64,000 bases of DNA from NCBI GenBank assembly GCA_030015575.1, contig JASDDO010000016.1, positions 455,962,141 through 456,026,140 of the forward strand. Direction: 5' to 3'. Source of the DNA: Agapanthus africanus. Its lineage: Eukaryota; Streptophyta; Magnoliopsida; Asparagales; Amaryllidaceae. Shown one piece after another: positions 52,394 to 63,536 of this stretch. Each line of letters begins with the position of its first letter. Position 1 is the stretch's first letter. Under the pieces are notes generated by a model. That model was not told the origin of the DNA. It searched no databases and saw only the letters and a list, made by a program, of their open reading frames with translations. A program made the translations under genes and the position numbers.

Positions 52394-53499
52394 TTACTTG
52401 ATTTCGTCTAGGGCGCTTTGGCATTTGCGATCCGAGACGAAAGGGGTTCCTTTCTTCATCAGGTGACTGTAGGGGCGGTACTTGCCAGAGAAATTAGCTA
52501 TAAATCGCCGGATATACGCGAGCTTCCCTTGGAGAGACCGTAGTTGCTTGAGAGTCCTTGGCAGTGTCATTTCCATAATTGCCTTGATCTTCGACGGGTC
52601 TATCTCGATGCCTCGGTGTCGGACGATGAATCCCAGGAACTTACCTGAGGACACTCCGAACGCGCATTTGAGAGCGTTCATCTTCAAGTTGTATTTCCAA
52701 AGGCGCTGGAACACGATCTTCAAATGCTCTAAATGTTCCTCATATGATTTTCTTTTAACTACGAGGTCGTCAATATAGCATTCGACGATTTCATGTATGA
52801 GGTCATCGAAAATCTTCGTCATGGCTCTCTGATAGGTGGCACCGGCGTTCTTCAGACCGAAAGGTATCACCTTGTAGCAGAATATGCCCAAAGGGGTCCG
52901 GTAAGCGGTATACTTCTGGTCTTCGGGATGCATCTTTATCTGATTGTATCCTGATGAGCCGTCCATGAAGGAGAAAACTTCGTGAGTGGACATATTATCT
53001 ATCATCAGCTCAGTGACCGGTACTGGGAAGTCGTCCTTCGGGCAGACTTTATTGAGATCCCAAAAGTCCATACATATACGCACCGTCCCATTTTTCTTCA
53101 TCACCGGAACGATGTTGGCGATCCAGTCAGGATATTGAATCTCTTGGATGAAGCCGGAGTCGATTAGCTTCTTGACCTCGGCGTTGATGCTCATCTCAAG
53201 CTCGAGCCGCATTCTTCTCGGTGCTTGTTTGATTGGCTTGACGTCCGGGGATATTGTCAATTTGTGTAAACAATCTCTGGATCCAGTCCTGGCATCTCGG
53301 AATAGTTCCATGCGAAGCAATCTTTATGCTGCATGAGCACGTCCTTTAGCGTAGCCACCCTTTCTTCCGACAACAGCTCACTGACGAATGTCGGCCGCGG
53401 GTCACTTGCCGTCCGCAAATCAATTTTCTTGAGGTTATCTGCAGTAGTATGTATTCCATCTTCCAGCTCTTTTGGCGCCAGTGGAAACTCTGAGATCAC
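52394..53499 (-). pseudogene. Reverse transcriptase region of F
   Basis: A pre-RT segment (about 53260-53499; H-K-D-C-F-A-W-N-Y-S-E-M-P-G) leads into the gypsy reverse transcriptase. Motifs are P-R-R-M-R, K-K-N-G-T-V-R-I-C-M-D-F, F-M-D-G-S-S-G-Y-N-Q-I, P-F-G-L-K-N-A-G-A-T-Y-Q-R and the catalytic Y-I-D-D-L-V-V. Most of the domain is open. The element as a whole is broken. Confidence 0.9.
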
Positions 53500-53514
53500 C
53501 TCGCCATCATCGTT

Positions 53515-54482
53515 TTAGAAGCACCAGGGGAGGTCATCCATATTCCCGGGCTCTTCTTCTGACAACGTTATCACGTAGCAGGTACGAGATCGCTTCCAGG
53601 ACCGACATTGATCCGGTTCCATTCTCGCTGCATACGGGGCTTTCGGTTCATGCTTCTGCGGCGGGATTACCCTCCAACTGCTGGATAAAGTGAACCTTCC
53701 GAGTTGATATTGGTCTTCAACCCAGTTCTTGAAGGTGAAGCAGTCATTGAGAGGATGCCCTATTGCTTGGTGATAAGAGAAATAGTCTGGGTGAGAGACC
53801 TCGTCTGCTTGCTCGGGATGCTTGGACTCCGGGAGTGTCATCATCCGATGTTTCATGACAAGATCGAATATCTTCTTTGTCTTGTCTTGATGAAAAGAAT
53901 ATTCTCGACCCATCTTCTTATAAGAGACGGATCCCGGCTGCTCGATTCTTGATCGCGTGGCTTCTCAGACCTGTTATGCTGCTGGTTAACGTTTTTCTCG
54001 TTCTTTGGTTTCTTTTTGCCTCTGCGTCGGGTTTTTTGGCGACGAGAAACATTGTCATTCTCAGCGGCCTGTTGAAGGAGGCACTGCGTCCTGGCTTTCT
54101 CGTAAATAGCCATTTCGCGGTTATGGTCATCCCGGACCTTTTGAACCGCTTCCCTTATTAGCTTGTCCATCCGTTCTTCAAAAGACGGACTTGGTATTTT
54201 CACGACGGGAGCTCGTTTTGGTTCAGGGTTAGCATCTTTCCACAGAGCATCTCCTTCTTCATCGAAGTCATGTATGATGTAGCAGCCGCGGAATCGCTCT
54301 CGTTCCTTGGATTGAACATACCCAAGCATGGCCGTTTCCATTCTCCCATTGGGCAACTTCCGCTGAGTTCCGGGGGCGTTCCAGATCCTGTTGTAGAACC
54401 GAGTTTGTCGAGCAGTCTGTTTGAAGGGTATGCCTTGACGCCTCAACAGCCTTTTTAATCCTTCTGTGTAGTATCTGGGCAA
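53515..54482 (-). pseudogene. Post-protease linker of F with a zinc module
   Basis: Sequence between protease and reverse transcriptase. It shows a helical charged segment (R-E-M-A-I-Y-E-K-A-R-T), a basic stretch (R-R-Q-K-T-R-R-R-G-K-K-K-P-K) and a module H-Q-A-I-G-H-P-L-N-D-C-F-T-F-K-N-W. This module closely resembles one at about 56900-56995 upstream of the protease, so an internal duplication is likely. It is not a recognised enzyme. Broken. Confidence 0.7.
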
Positions 54483-54501
54483 ACGGATGGGCTGAGGCCT
54501 A

Positions 54502-55599
54502 TCAAGCGTAGAATCGGCGCCGTGGTAGATTTCTTCTCCACTTTGGTTTCCCCAGATCGGTAGAATAGGATCGCCTTTTCACCTTTTCGCCTGGGGGGAC
54601 ATAGAATGCCTGCAGTTCTTGCACACTATAAGTTTCAAGTGCATCGAGCTCTTTGTAATGCTCTTGTGGAACCATGGCAACTTGCAAACTTTGATCTTCA
54701 TCGGCGAAGGTTTGTATCGATGGCCGAGCGGAGAATACAGCATTGACCTCATCTTCCGGGTCGCTGCCGAAGACCAACATAGGGGTGGACGGTCCCTGCT
54801 TGTTGCATTGGGGCGGCCCTGAATAAACTATTTCTTCTTCGTCCTCGGTGTCACTTCCGAAGACCGGAATAGTAGTGATAGCTTTGTTCTTGTCCTCCGG
54901 TTTGCGACATCTTTCTGTGTCTTCTAAATCAGGCAGGAAGTATTTGGCATCCTCATATTTATAGACTTCGTTCATGGAGAATGGGTTAAGTTCTCCTGTC
55001 ACAGTGTACTCGAGACCATCCTTGAAATACTTCATACACTGATGTTGTGTAGAAGGGATGATGTTGTACTCATGTAACCAAGGCCGGCCGAGCAAAGCGT
55101 TACAGCAGGTCTTAGCATCAATGACGTGGAATTTAATATCAGTGACTAGCAGCCCAAATCGCAGCGTCAGTATCACAGACTCGAGCGTCCGTGACGACTG
55201 GGAGTCAAAACCGGAGATGGTGATTTTGTCACGAGCGAGGTGTTGAACGCTCAAGCAGATTTCCTTCAACACTCTTACATTGAGGAGATTAACGGAGGAC
55301 CCATTGTCCACCAGGATTTTGCCTATTTTGATATCATGACAGTATCCGGAGACATAAAGAGGGCGGTTATGCTCACACGTCCCGAGAAGAAGATCTTCAT
55401 CGCCGAAAGTGATATCGGCTGTGTGTACTTCTTCCAGCTCGTCCTTCATCTTTTCTTCGGCGAGAAAAGCTTGGAATTGTTCAGGCTCCTGCAACGCCTT
55501 GATCAGCGAATCTCTTGCTTCCTTAGATAGCAGAAGGGCGTCGAGAATGCTTAGTTGTAAGGAGATCTTCCTCAGGTGTGCCAGAACGTTGTAATCCAT
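54502..55599 (-). pseudogene. Aspartic protease region of F
   Basis: About 365 codons. The protease core is at roughly residues 90-185: I-L-V-D-N-G-S-S-V-N-L-L, followed by L-L-G-R-P-W-L-H-E-Y. After it come two V-F-G-S-D-x-E-D-E motifs in an acidic stretch and a basic C-terminus (K-W-R-R-N-L-P-R-R-R-F). It would process the polyprotein of the element. Part of a broken element. Confidence 0.85.
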
Positions 55600-55608
55600 C
55601 TTACTTTT

Positions 55609-57081
55609 CTAGGGCGGGTCCTTGGCTGTCAGCTCTTCAACGGCTTGATCATCGAGGGCGATATCCTCAGGAACCTTTTCTTTCCCCTTATCCTTTTTAT
55701 TGGATCCCTTGTTTGCAGGTCCGAGATTTTTTTCAGACAGCGTGCGATTGCGCAGCTGAATGTTCTCGCAGTTCTTTGGTTCTTCCTCTTTTCCCGAGGT
55801 GGATTCTTTGAAGAGAGAGTCAAGAGTCATTTCTTTGTCAGAGTCGCTCCCGAAATTGAGGACTTGTGATCCCTCATAGTCAACCATATGGCAGATGCCG
55901 ACAGTTCTTTTGCGCTCCTCGGTCGTATTTCTTTGCTCCCGACGAGCTTTGCGTTTCATCCGCTTGAAATGTTGTCGGTGGGCAACATATCCCTGCCACC
56001 ATCTTTTAAAAGAGTTGCACTCTTCGGTAGGGTGCACAATCTTTCGATGATATAAGCAGTAGTTAGGATGTATATCCGCTTCACCAGGAGTGTTTCCTTC
56101 GGAAGGTGGCAGCTTCATTCTCATTGATATGACCTTGGCGAACCTCTTCCTCGTCTTGAACCTGCTTTTATTTGCGGCGGATGTATTTTGATCTGGTGGG
56201 AGTGTTCTAACCCTTTCGTCCAATCGTCGGCGTTTGGCCTCTTCAAATATGGCCATCTTGCGCTCTTGATTAGCTTTGCTTTTCAGAAGAGCTTCGTTTA
56301 GGAACGCATCAATCATTTCGTCTGATGGTCCTAGAAGTTCCGGCTCAGGATCTTCCCCCAGTTTCTCTGCATAAGGAGATTCTTCATCATTTATCGAAGA
56401 GTGAGAGATCACATGGCAACTTACAATGTAATCCTCAGGTTCATCCGACGAGTCTTCACCATTGTCGTCATCTCCGTCCTCAAGGACGTGGCTGAGAAAC
56501 TCTTGAAATGTGACTGGAGTCCGCTCCTTCTGATTATATTCTTCCAGCGCGTCAATCTGCTTTTGCAGGTCCTTGTGCTTGTCACCAGGCTTCATGGGCT
56601 TTTTGGTATTCTTCTTCTTCTTCGAAGACTTTGACGGCTGGGTGTGAGCGCTTTGACTTTCACCACCAATATTTGGAGTTGGGCGCGATTTCAGCATTCC
56701 CTCGATGATCTCAGGTTTTAGTGGATTTTTCCACCTAATCGCCGGGCATGTTTGGAGATCCTTCAACATTCTTTTAGTCTTGGCTGAAAGAATGACCTCC
56801 CATGGAGCTTCTTCCACAAAAGAGCATGATGCCCCCGGTGTGTCTGTCTTTTTGAGAGCGTGCGGCTGGGGCGGGCTTACTTTCCAATTCTCGGACAGTG
56901 CGAACTTGCCCTGTTGGTATTGGTCTTCGATCCAGCCTTTAAAGACGAAGCAATCTTCAATTGGATGACTTACTGCTTGATGGTAGGGGCAATAATTGGG
57001 AATATTAGCCTCACCGGGTTGCAATAGGCGTTTTGGAGTTGGCAAATTAATGAGCCTATTACACACCGCTAGCTCGAACAA
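55609..57081 (-). pseudogene. Gag C-terminal linker of F with two zinc modules
   Basis: About 490 codons between the gag core and the protease. Two modules of the form C-x2-H-x5-H-P-x3-C followed by FK-x-W occur (Y-C-P-Y-H-Q-A-V-S-H-P near the start; Y-C-L-Y-H-R-K-I-V-H-P about two-thirds in). Between and after them are lysine- and glutamate-rich low-complexity stretches (S-K-K-K-K-N-T-K-K and D-D-D-N-G-E-D-S-S-D-E-P-E). It probably binds nucleic acid through the modules and basic tracts. Part of a broken element. Confidence 0.75.
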
Positions 57082-58417
57082 TCTCCTCGTTTTGTCCCGG
57101 GAAACGAATAAGGGCGCTTTATTTTCTCATTATAGTATCGCCGTCTCTCGTCCAGGCGATCCGTTAATTTTGGACCACTAGGCTGCTGTTGAGCATTGAC
57201 GACGAAGGTCGCTTTTCCTTTCCCTTTTTCATTCCGCGGCTCCGGCTTCGAAGAGGAAGGCATGTGGCCTATCTGATCCATTTGAGCCAGTTTGTCAATC
57301 AGGGCTTGGAAGGTGGTGGGCTTGAAAAACGTCATAAATTGCGAGATGGTCGCTTGAGGGTCGAGAGTTTCCACGAACATGCCCACTGCATGCGCTTCTT
57401 CGATGCGCTGCTCGCATTTTGACCATAAATTCTGCCATCGTATTGCGTATTGAACCCATGTCTCTCCAGGTTTCACCCTGGCATTGATCAATGCCGTTAT
57501 TGGGGTGCGTTCACTAGCACTCGCGAAACGCTGGGTGAATAGTAGCTCCATCTCTGCAAAAGTTTTGACAAAATCGTTTGGAAGCTCCGAATACCACTCA
57601 AACGCCATTTCCGACAACTACCAACAAACTGACAGAGCAGAAGTTTATCATCACCTCCAGTGTTGTCGCACAAGGCTCTGAATTGAGCGATGTGCTGATG
57701 CGGATTTCCCGTCCCTTTATATACATGGAATTTAGGGATCGTATATCCCGGTGGATACCTTATTTGGTCATACCAGCCTGGATATGGTCGTCCAGTTTTA
57801 ACAATTTGGCCGGCCGCTTCATTCGCCTGGTGAGCTCGTATTTGCTGAGCGATGTAATCATCCAAGGAATCTTTGGAGATGGTCTCCTCTTTGGCTGCTG
57901 AAAGAGCCGGAAGAGGGTTCGATGTTTCCCCTCTGTCGTTTTCAATGATAATCGGGGGGTCTTCAGCTGGTGGTTCCGGCTGTAACATCATCCCGGCCAT
58001 GTCTTGGAACAAAAGAGCCATTCTTTTAATGTTGGTCGCTTGTTCCACGGCCTCTTTTTCTTTCTTCTCGACCATTCTTTGGAGGAATTCAGTATCTGTT
58101 TCTTGTTCCCGACGCTGCTCTGAGGTCTCTGGAGTTTCTTTTGGCCCAGTGAGTGCGGCCATTGCAGTCAGCATCTCCTGAAGTTTCTGCTGCTATTGTT
58201 CCTGGGCCTTCGTTATCGATCAGGTAAGCGGTCGATGACCCGTGGAAGTACGGCTTTCCTCTTTTCCGGAAGCCATATAAACGGTATGTGTTACTATGCC
58301 CCCAGACTTGGGGCGTTTAGATTCAGCGTCTTTGCGGTTCGCCGTGGTCACAGGGGCTTCCTCCGGCCTGCTTCTCTTGTGAGCGGCTGATGTTGAGGGA
58401 GCCATTGCAGCGGGCAC
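57069..58417 (-). pseudogene. Gag core of F
   Basis: Retrotrans_gag-type sequence. Motifs are Y-P-P-G-Y-T-I-P-K-F, then G-T-G-N-P-H-Q-H-I-A-Q-F, F-E-W-Y-S-E-L-P, F-T-Q-R-F and W-V-Q-Y-A-I-R-W, the order expected for Tat-lineage Gag. It would form the particle. Broken, with a small number of lesions. Confidence 0.85.
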
Positions 58418-59410
58418 CCAGACGGCTGTCGCCTTTTGTGGCTTAACAGGATGGTTTTCTCCTTGTCGAGCTTTAATCTTCTTTGATCAGCGAGAGTAGT
58501 CCTGGTCAATCACCGATTCCTGGGCCTGTCTCCAGACTCTCTAAATTTTGGAGGACAGCCGATGAGGGGGATGCTCCGACTTCTTTTCTATAGTATTCTC
58601 CACAGGTGGGGGAGATCTTTTCAGCATGGCAGTTGGAGAGTTCTTGCGGACCCTCCTAAGCGGTTCGAAGCTGTTCCCAGTTAGAACAGCAGCGTTGATT
58701 TCCACCATGGAGGCTGGCGGAGTTAGTCCAGAAGGGGAGCTGCCCCCAGCCTTCCTTACTCGGCGCCAGTAATGACGGCGAGCATGTCGTGCGGATGGAG
58801 TTGGTTCAGCTGTAGGGGTGACTTCTTCATGCCCCCTGTGTTGGTCAGAAGTTGTCGCTGTCAGGCTCTTGAAGACCGATGTCCGTTGATAAGCAATATC
58901 CAATCTGTCAAAGACAGATATCTGGGCAGGAGAAGCAGTTTTGAGGACTTCGCCTGGAGCAAGAGCTGGAACGGCCAGCCTTGTGAAGACTGACTTCTTG
59001 GCAGAAGAAGCTTCTCTAATAATTTCGTCCGCTTGAATTGGGATGGCTATCCGCTTTGGGATGGCTGCTTCGGGTATCGCGGGCTTGTTGGCGTTCTGGC
59101 CCAGTCTGTTGAAAACTGAGGCAGTGGAGTTGGGCGACCCGTTGAGAGGGGCCGCGGCAGTGGTAAGTCAATCAAAGACTGACTTCTTTGGGGCTTCTTG
59201 CGATAACAGCGGGTCATTGAAGCTCACCGGTAGGATCATAGTCCTAAAGAACAGCCCAGTGGTGGCTTGAGTTACTTGCTCCACTGACATTTTGAACAAG
59301 GAGGCCGCTTGGGGCCTATAAGTCACTCCCCGGGACGGGACGGAGCGAGAGTTGCAGTTGCAGTTAGTGTAGGTTGAAGCCATTGATCTTCTGTTTTCTG
59401 CTTGGAGCAA
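58418..59410 (-). pseudogene. Region upstream of F gag with SVFxRL repeats
   Basis: About 1 kb reading on the minus strand with repeated S-V-F-x-R-L motifs (S-V-F-N-R-L-G, S-V-F-T-R-L-A, S-V-F-D-R-L-D, S-V-F-K-S-L-T), 35-45 codons apart, and a basic stretch (R-H-A-R-R-H-Y-W-R-R-V-R-K). It may be an N-terminal extension of Gag or an upstream ORF of the kind known in Ogre. I do not recognise an enzyme. Broken. Confidence 0.55.
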
Positions 59411-59506
59411 AACTAAATCTTAGTATCTCGAACCCAAGGGCAACCATATCAAACCGTGATTCGTTCGCGAACACGACACACGAAGTGCGGAGTGGAAAGA
59501 GGAAGA

Positions 59507-59525
59507 GGTCCCACCGGGCGTGCCA
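59507..59525 (-). other. Primer binding site of F
   Basis: On the minus strand TGGCACGCCCGGTGGGACC begins five bases after the 5' LTR, so it is placed as expected and starts with TGG. I could not assign the tRNA. Confidence 0.7.
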
Positions 59526-59530
59526 GAATC

Positions 59531-62500
59531 TGTTCCCCGTCGAAACACGGAGACGCGACCGCGCAGGTCCGTCTCGCCTGAATTTCGGGGCAGATGCTAA
59601 TTGGTGCTATCCGTCTACCTCTCCGAAGATGCCAAGTTGATTTATGACAACAAGTATCGAAGGTTTAAACGGATGCGGCCGATATAGCAGACTTCGTCAG
59701 ATTCCATCTCATTTGAGGGGTTTTGGATTGTGGGGACGCTCTTCCCTGCAGGCGCAAGCCCCTGCAGTTAATTACGCTACCGCATCGCGGTAACCACTTT
59801 CTCCTTCTCCAGATGGTCACTTCGTGTCGTGGGTGTTTGTTTTGTTTTTGGTTGCCCGTGGATTGTATACGGAGACTAATGTATGTTGTCGCCCATAGGG
59901 CATGGATTAGTCCGAATCCATATTTTCTTAGATTTGGGTTTGGGGGTTGGGTTTAAGGATACGTTAGTCTCATTTGAGACTAAGATCAACCTAAACATTT
60001 GTTAAGGATACGTTAGTCTAATTTCAGACTAAGATCAACTTAACGGGATCGTTTAGATCTAACAAAAGAGTATTTGGACTCTATTGTTTAGTTTAGGGAC
60101 ATTGCGGTCGATTGCCAGTTTAAGGACATGGTGGTCCAATGTTAGTTTAAGGACATCTCGGTCCATGGGTTTTAAAGTACCCCACAGTCCGAGGTTAAGG
60201 ACATCATAGTCTGTGGGTTTAAAGGGACTCCACAATCCAGTTTAAAGACGTCATAGTCTATGAAATATATGGTTGTCGGGACCCGTCACCTCTCTGAAGA
60301 CGTTGAAGGATTACAACTACAAATATCAGAGGAGTAAAGAGATGTACCCTTGAACCAATTTTGGTTGGTAGATCTGTAGTCCAGTTTGATACTAAGATCT
60401 GTTAAAATATTTATGAGCAGATGGGATCAATTAATATGAGTTGAGGACTTATGGCCAATCTTGGGCTAAGTCCAATCATGTTAAAATGTTTAACATTTAT
60501 TTTGGGCTGTCGAGCATTTGTTTGGGCTTGGCCCTTTTAATAATACTCAGTATTTATCAGAGCTTTGGGCTTATTTAAAGAACAATTTACGTTCTATCAG
60601 CGCAACATGTGACGCGCTTGGCGCTTTGTGCCAGTCAAAGAGCGAGTGTGCTTCTGCCGAGTAGCGCACACGTAAGGGACATGTGTCACGCTTGGCGCTA
60701 AGCGCCAGATGATAGGCGCATTACACCAGTTTATGAGCACATTGCGCTAGTAGTTTAGTGGCGCACACGTAATTGACACGTGGTGTGCCTGGTGCTGAGC
60801 GCCAGCCCATGAGCGCAGTGCGCTATTTCGAGAGAGTAAAGCGCTAACTGTTAAGTGGCGCACACGTGAGGGACATGTGGCGCATTTGGCGCTGAGCGCT
60901 CGTCCAAGAGCGCAGAAGCGCAGTTCAAGGGCGCAAAGCACATCTGATCAATTTTTATGATTTGAGAAATAAACTCTTGTTTATAAAAGGCTTTGTCTCA
61001 AGATTCTAAGAACAAAAGTTCTTATTTTATAAGAGATGTTTTGATCTCTTATTTTAGTGAAAGGCTTTGCCTTTATGGATCTATTATCCTAAAAGAATTG
61101 AATAATTCTCCCCCCTCCTTTTATGTTGAGATGTATTGCTCCCATTTTGTAAAAGACCTTAGTCTTGTAGATCTATGATCTGTGAGAAGATTTATATTCT
61201 TCTTTTTATTTATAATGGGATCTTTTGATCTCTTTTTAAAAAGACCTTGGTCTTTGTAGATCTATGATCTTTAATGAAGTGAGTTCTTCTTTTTTAATTA
61301 TGAGATGATTTCATCTCTGTGCTTATCATCATTCATTTCTTTACCTTGAAGAAAGTTTTCTTCTTCTGAGAGCTTGCTCTTTTTCTTTGAATTTCTCAAA
61401 GTTTATAAGGTTTCTCTCCCTGCTTCTGTATATCTTCTTTTTTTTTATTTTGGAAGGAAGGATTATTGGTCGTTGGGACCCACCGCCTCTCCGATGACAC
61501 TGAGAGATTACAATGCTATATATCGAAGGTACGGAGGGATGTACCCTTTGAACCATGTCCCACTCATCAGGGGGAAGAACATGCTCGAGCTTAAGCTTCT
61601 CGCTGCTGAAAAAGGCTTCTTTGCGTTCGCGCACATCCGTCGCACATGTTAGGCGCACGTGCATCGCACGTGTTGGGCGCACATATTTGCACGTAGCGCA
61701 CATGGAGCTTGCGCATATGCGCATTATGGGGGAGCAAGCTCCTATGGAGAACGAGTCTCCTTTTAATATTTTTGAATATTCTCATGTGGTGTGCGCATGG
61801 TGGGCACACGTGCGTTGCACGTAGCGCATATGGCGTTTGCGCATATGCGCATTATGGGGGGAGCAAGCTCCTATAGAGAACGTATCTTCTTTTAATATTA
61901 TTAAATGTTCTCATATGGTACGCACGTGCGTTGCACGTGGTGCACGCATGGCGGGCACACGTGCGTTGCACGTAGCGCACATGGCGCTTGCGCATATACG
62001 CATTATGTGGGGAGCAAGCTTCTATGGAGAACGTATCTCCTTTTAATATTATTAAATGTTCTCATGTGGTGCGCGCATGGCGGGCACACGTGCGTTGCAC
62101 GTAGGGCATATAGCGCTTGCGCATATGCGGATTATGGGGGGGAGCAAGCTCCTATGGAGAACGTATCTCCTTTGAGATTTGAATCCTTTGAGGATTGAAC
62201 TCTCCCTTTTCTAAGAGGTATCCCCTTTTATTTATATGGGAGTGGTAGGGAAGGGATCTCTCATTTTCCCGATGTGGAACTAAAAATGCATTCCCCATGT
62301 AGTAGAGCATTACTTTAGATTACACCTGCATAGCACGTTTGCTCATAACTTTTGATCCCGGATGAATTATGAGGCCCCTAATATATCAAATCGAAGGATT
62401 TTTCGAGACACTTTCGATACCATCAGAATTTAGCTGTTTCTCATTCGAGAGTTTGTCAAAATACAGCTCGAAAAATACTTGTTCGCATTTTCTTCCTTAG

Positions 62501-62737
62501 ATCACATGTGCATAGCACATTTGCTCATAACTTTTGATCCCGGATGAATTATAAGGCCCATAATATATCAAATCGAAGGTTTTTTCGAGATGCTTACAAT
62601 ACCATCAGAATTTAGCTGTTTATAATTCGGGAGTTTGTCAAAATACAGCCTGAGAAATACCGGTTCACATTTTCTTAAGCGTATCGCTGCCATTTGATAC
62701 CTTGGGCTCTTTTTCGCAGAAATTTTTGGCGGGAACA
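59531..62737 (-). repeat. Element F 5' LTR with internal tandem repeats
   Basis: 3207-bp partner of the 3' LTR at 38422-41646. It holds the 54-bp-type repeat (60075-60255), a GCGC-rich array (60595-60945), ACGTGCGTTGCACGT repeats (61620-62175, spacing 129, 150 and 132) and the 181-bp tandem duplication (62313-62675). It ends GGGAACA and is followed by TTCAT. Confidence 0.92.
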
Positions 62738-62742
62738 TTCAT

Positions 62743-63314
62743 CACCCTATTGAGATGGGAATATGCATCGCTTGTTAGGCTCATTACAAATTCCCCCTGC
62801 CTCGGGTAGGCTGGGGTTTATTGATCGTGGGGATCCGAATCTCCGGCAGCCGCGGACTAAGCTGTCGTTAATTACCCCTCGCCCTTGGAGCGAAGGAACC
62901 TCCGATTGACGGGTCAAACTGGTCATGCGAACTCAATGTGAAGTGTGCGTGTGTTGTGTTTTGAGAGGGTCTTGGGTATATCGGGGGCCTCACAAAGTTT
63001 ACGGGTGTCCTGCTACCCGGATAGTGAGCTGAGGGTGAAGGGAGCTAGCAGCCCCTTGCGGGATGCGGGACAACGTCCCGTTAGAAATTTTTTCTAACGG
63101 AGGAAAGTGTTGTGGAGTGTGTATAAATAAAAAAAAGGGAAAATAGCGTCCAAAGGACGTGTGAGCGCCAGCGCCTCACGTGGTTGGCACGCGGACGCCG
63201 GGCGCCAGCGCCTTACGTGCTTGGCATGCGGGCGCTGGACGCCAGTGCATCACGTGGTTAGCACACAGGCGCCGGGAGTGCTTGGCACGCGGGCGCTGGG
63301 CGTCAGCGGGAAAA
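62743..63314. repeat. Diverged Tat-like LTR relic
   Basis: The segment 62787-62880 resembles the start of the F LTR (AATTCCCCCT, TTGATCGTGGGGA, GTCGTTAATTACCCCTCGC against GTTAATTACGCTACCGC), so it is probably the LTR of an older relative into which F inserted. It contains a perfect hairpin, arms CCGTTAGAAA and TTTCTAACGG (63078-63100), and at 63155-63310 several GCGC-rich units with TTGGCACGCGG. No gene seen. Confidence 0.5.
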
Positions 63315-63450
63315 AGGGGCTTAGCCCATATACTGGGAGTTGTACTCCCAATTGACTTTTGGAGTTAAACTCCTAAAAAAAGGTCAAAGGGGCTTAGCCC
63401 CTGCATTGGGAGTTGTACTCCAGATTAACTTTTGGAGTTGAACTCCTAAA
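63315..63450. repeat. Two 74-bp units of small palindromes
   Basis: Each unit contains GGGGCTTAGCCC, GGGAGTTGTACTCC and GGAGTTRAACTCC, each able to fold on itself (63335-63349 and 63361-63373; 63389-63401, 63408-63421 and 63434-63446). A further partial copy lies near 63538. Confidence 0.75.
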
Positions 63451-63457
63451 AAGAAAG

Positions 63458-63458
<1 letters not shown>

Positions 63459-63532
<74 letters not shown>
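63459..63532. repeat. Compound microsatellite (TTA)n(AT)n
   Basis: A TTA run from 63459 to about 63500 passes directly into an AT run to 63532. Confidence 0.95.

Positions 63533-63536
<4 letters not shown>

Larger units (their letters stand above)
38422..62737 (-). mobile_element. Giant Tat-lineage Ty3/gypsy element F (Ogre/Retand-like)
   Basis: A 24,316-bp element on the minus strand, about 21.2 kb without the nested solo LTR C2. It is flanked by perfect TTCAT duplications (38417-38421 and 62738-62742). LTRs are 3225 and 3207 bp with about 5 % divergence in the 450 bp compared, suggesting about 2 million years. It has the two RNase H domains (gypsy type plus archaeal type) that define the Tat lineage, a gag-protease-RT-RNase H-integrase order and a 5.3 kb 3' untranslated region rich in tandem repeats. 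Broken: on the order of ten breaks plus one insertion. Size and repeat content recall Ogre and Retand, but the exact lineage is not resolved. Confidence 0.92.
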
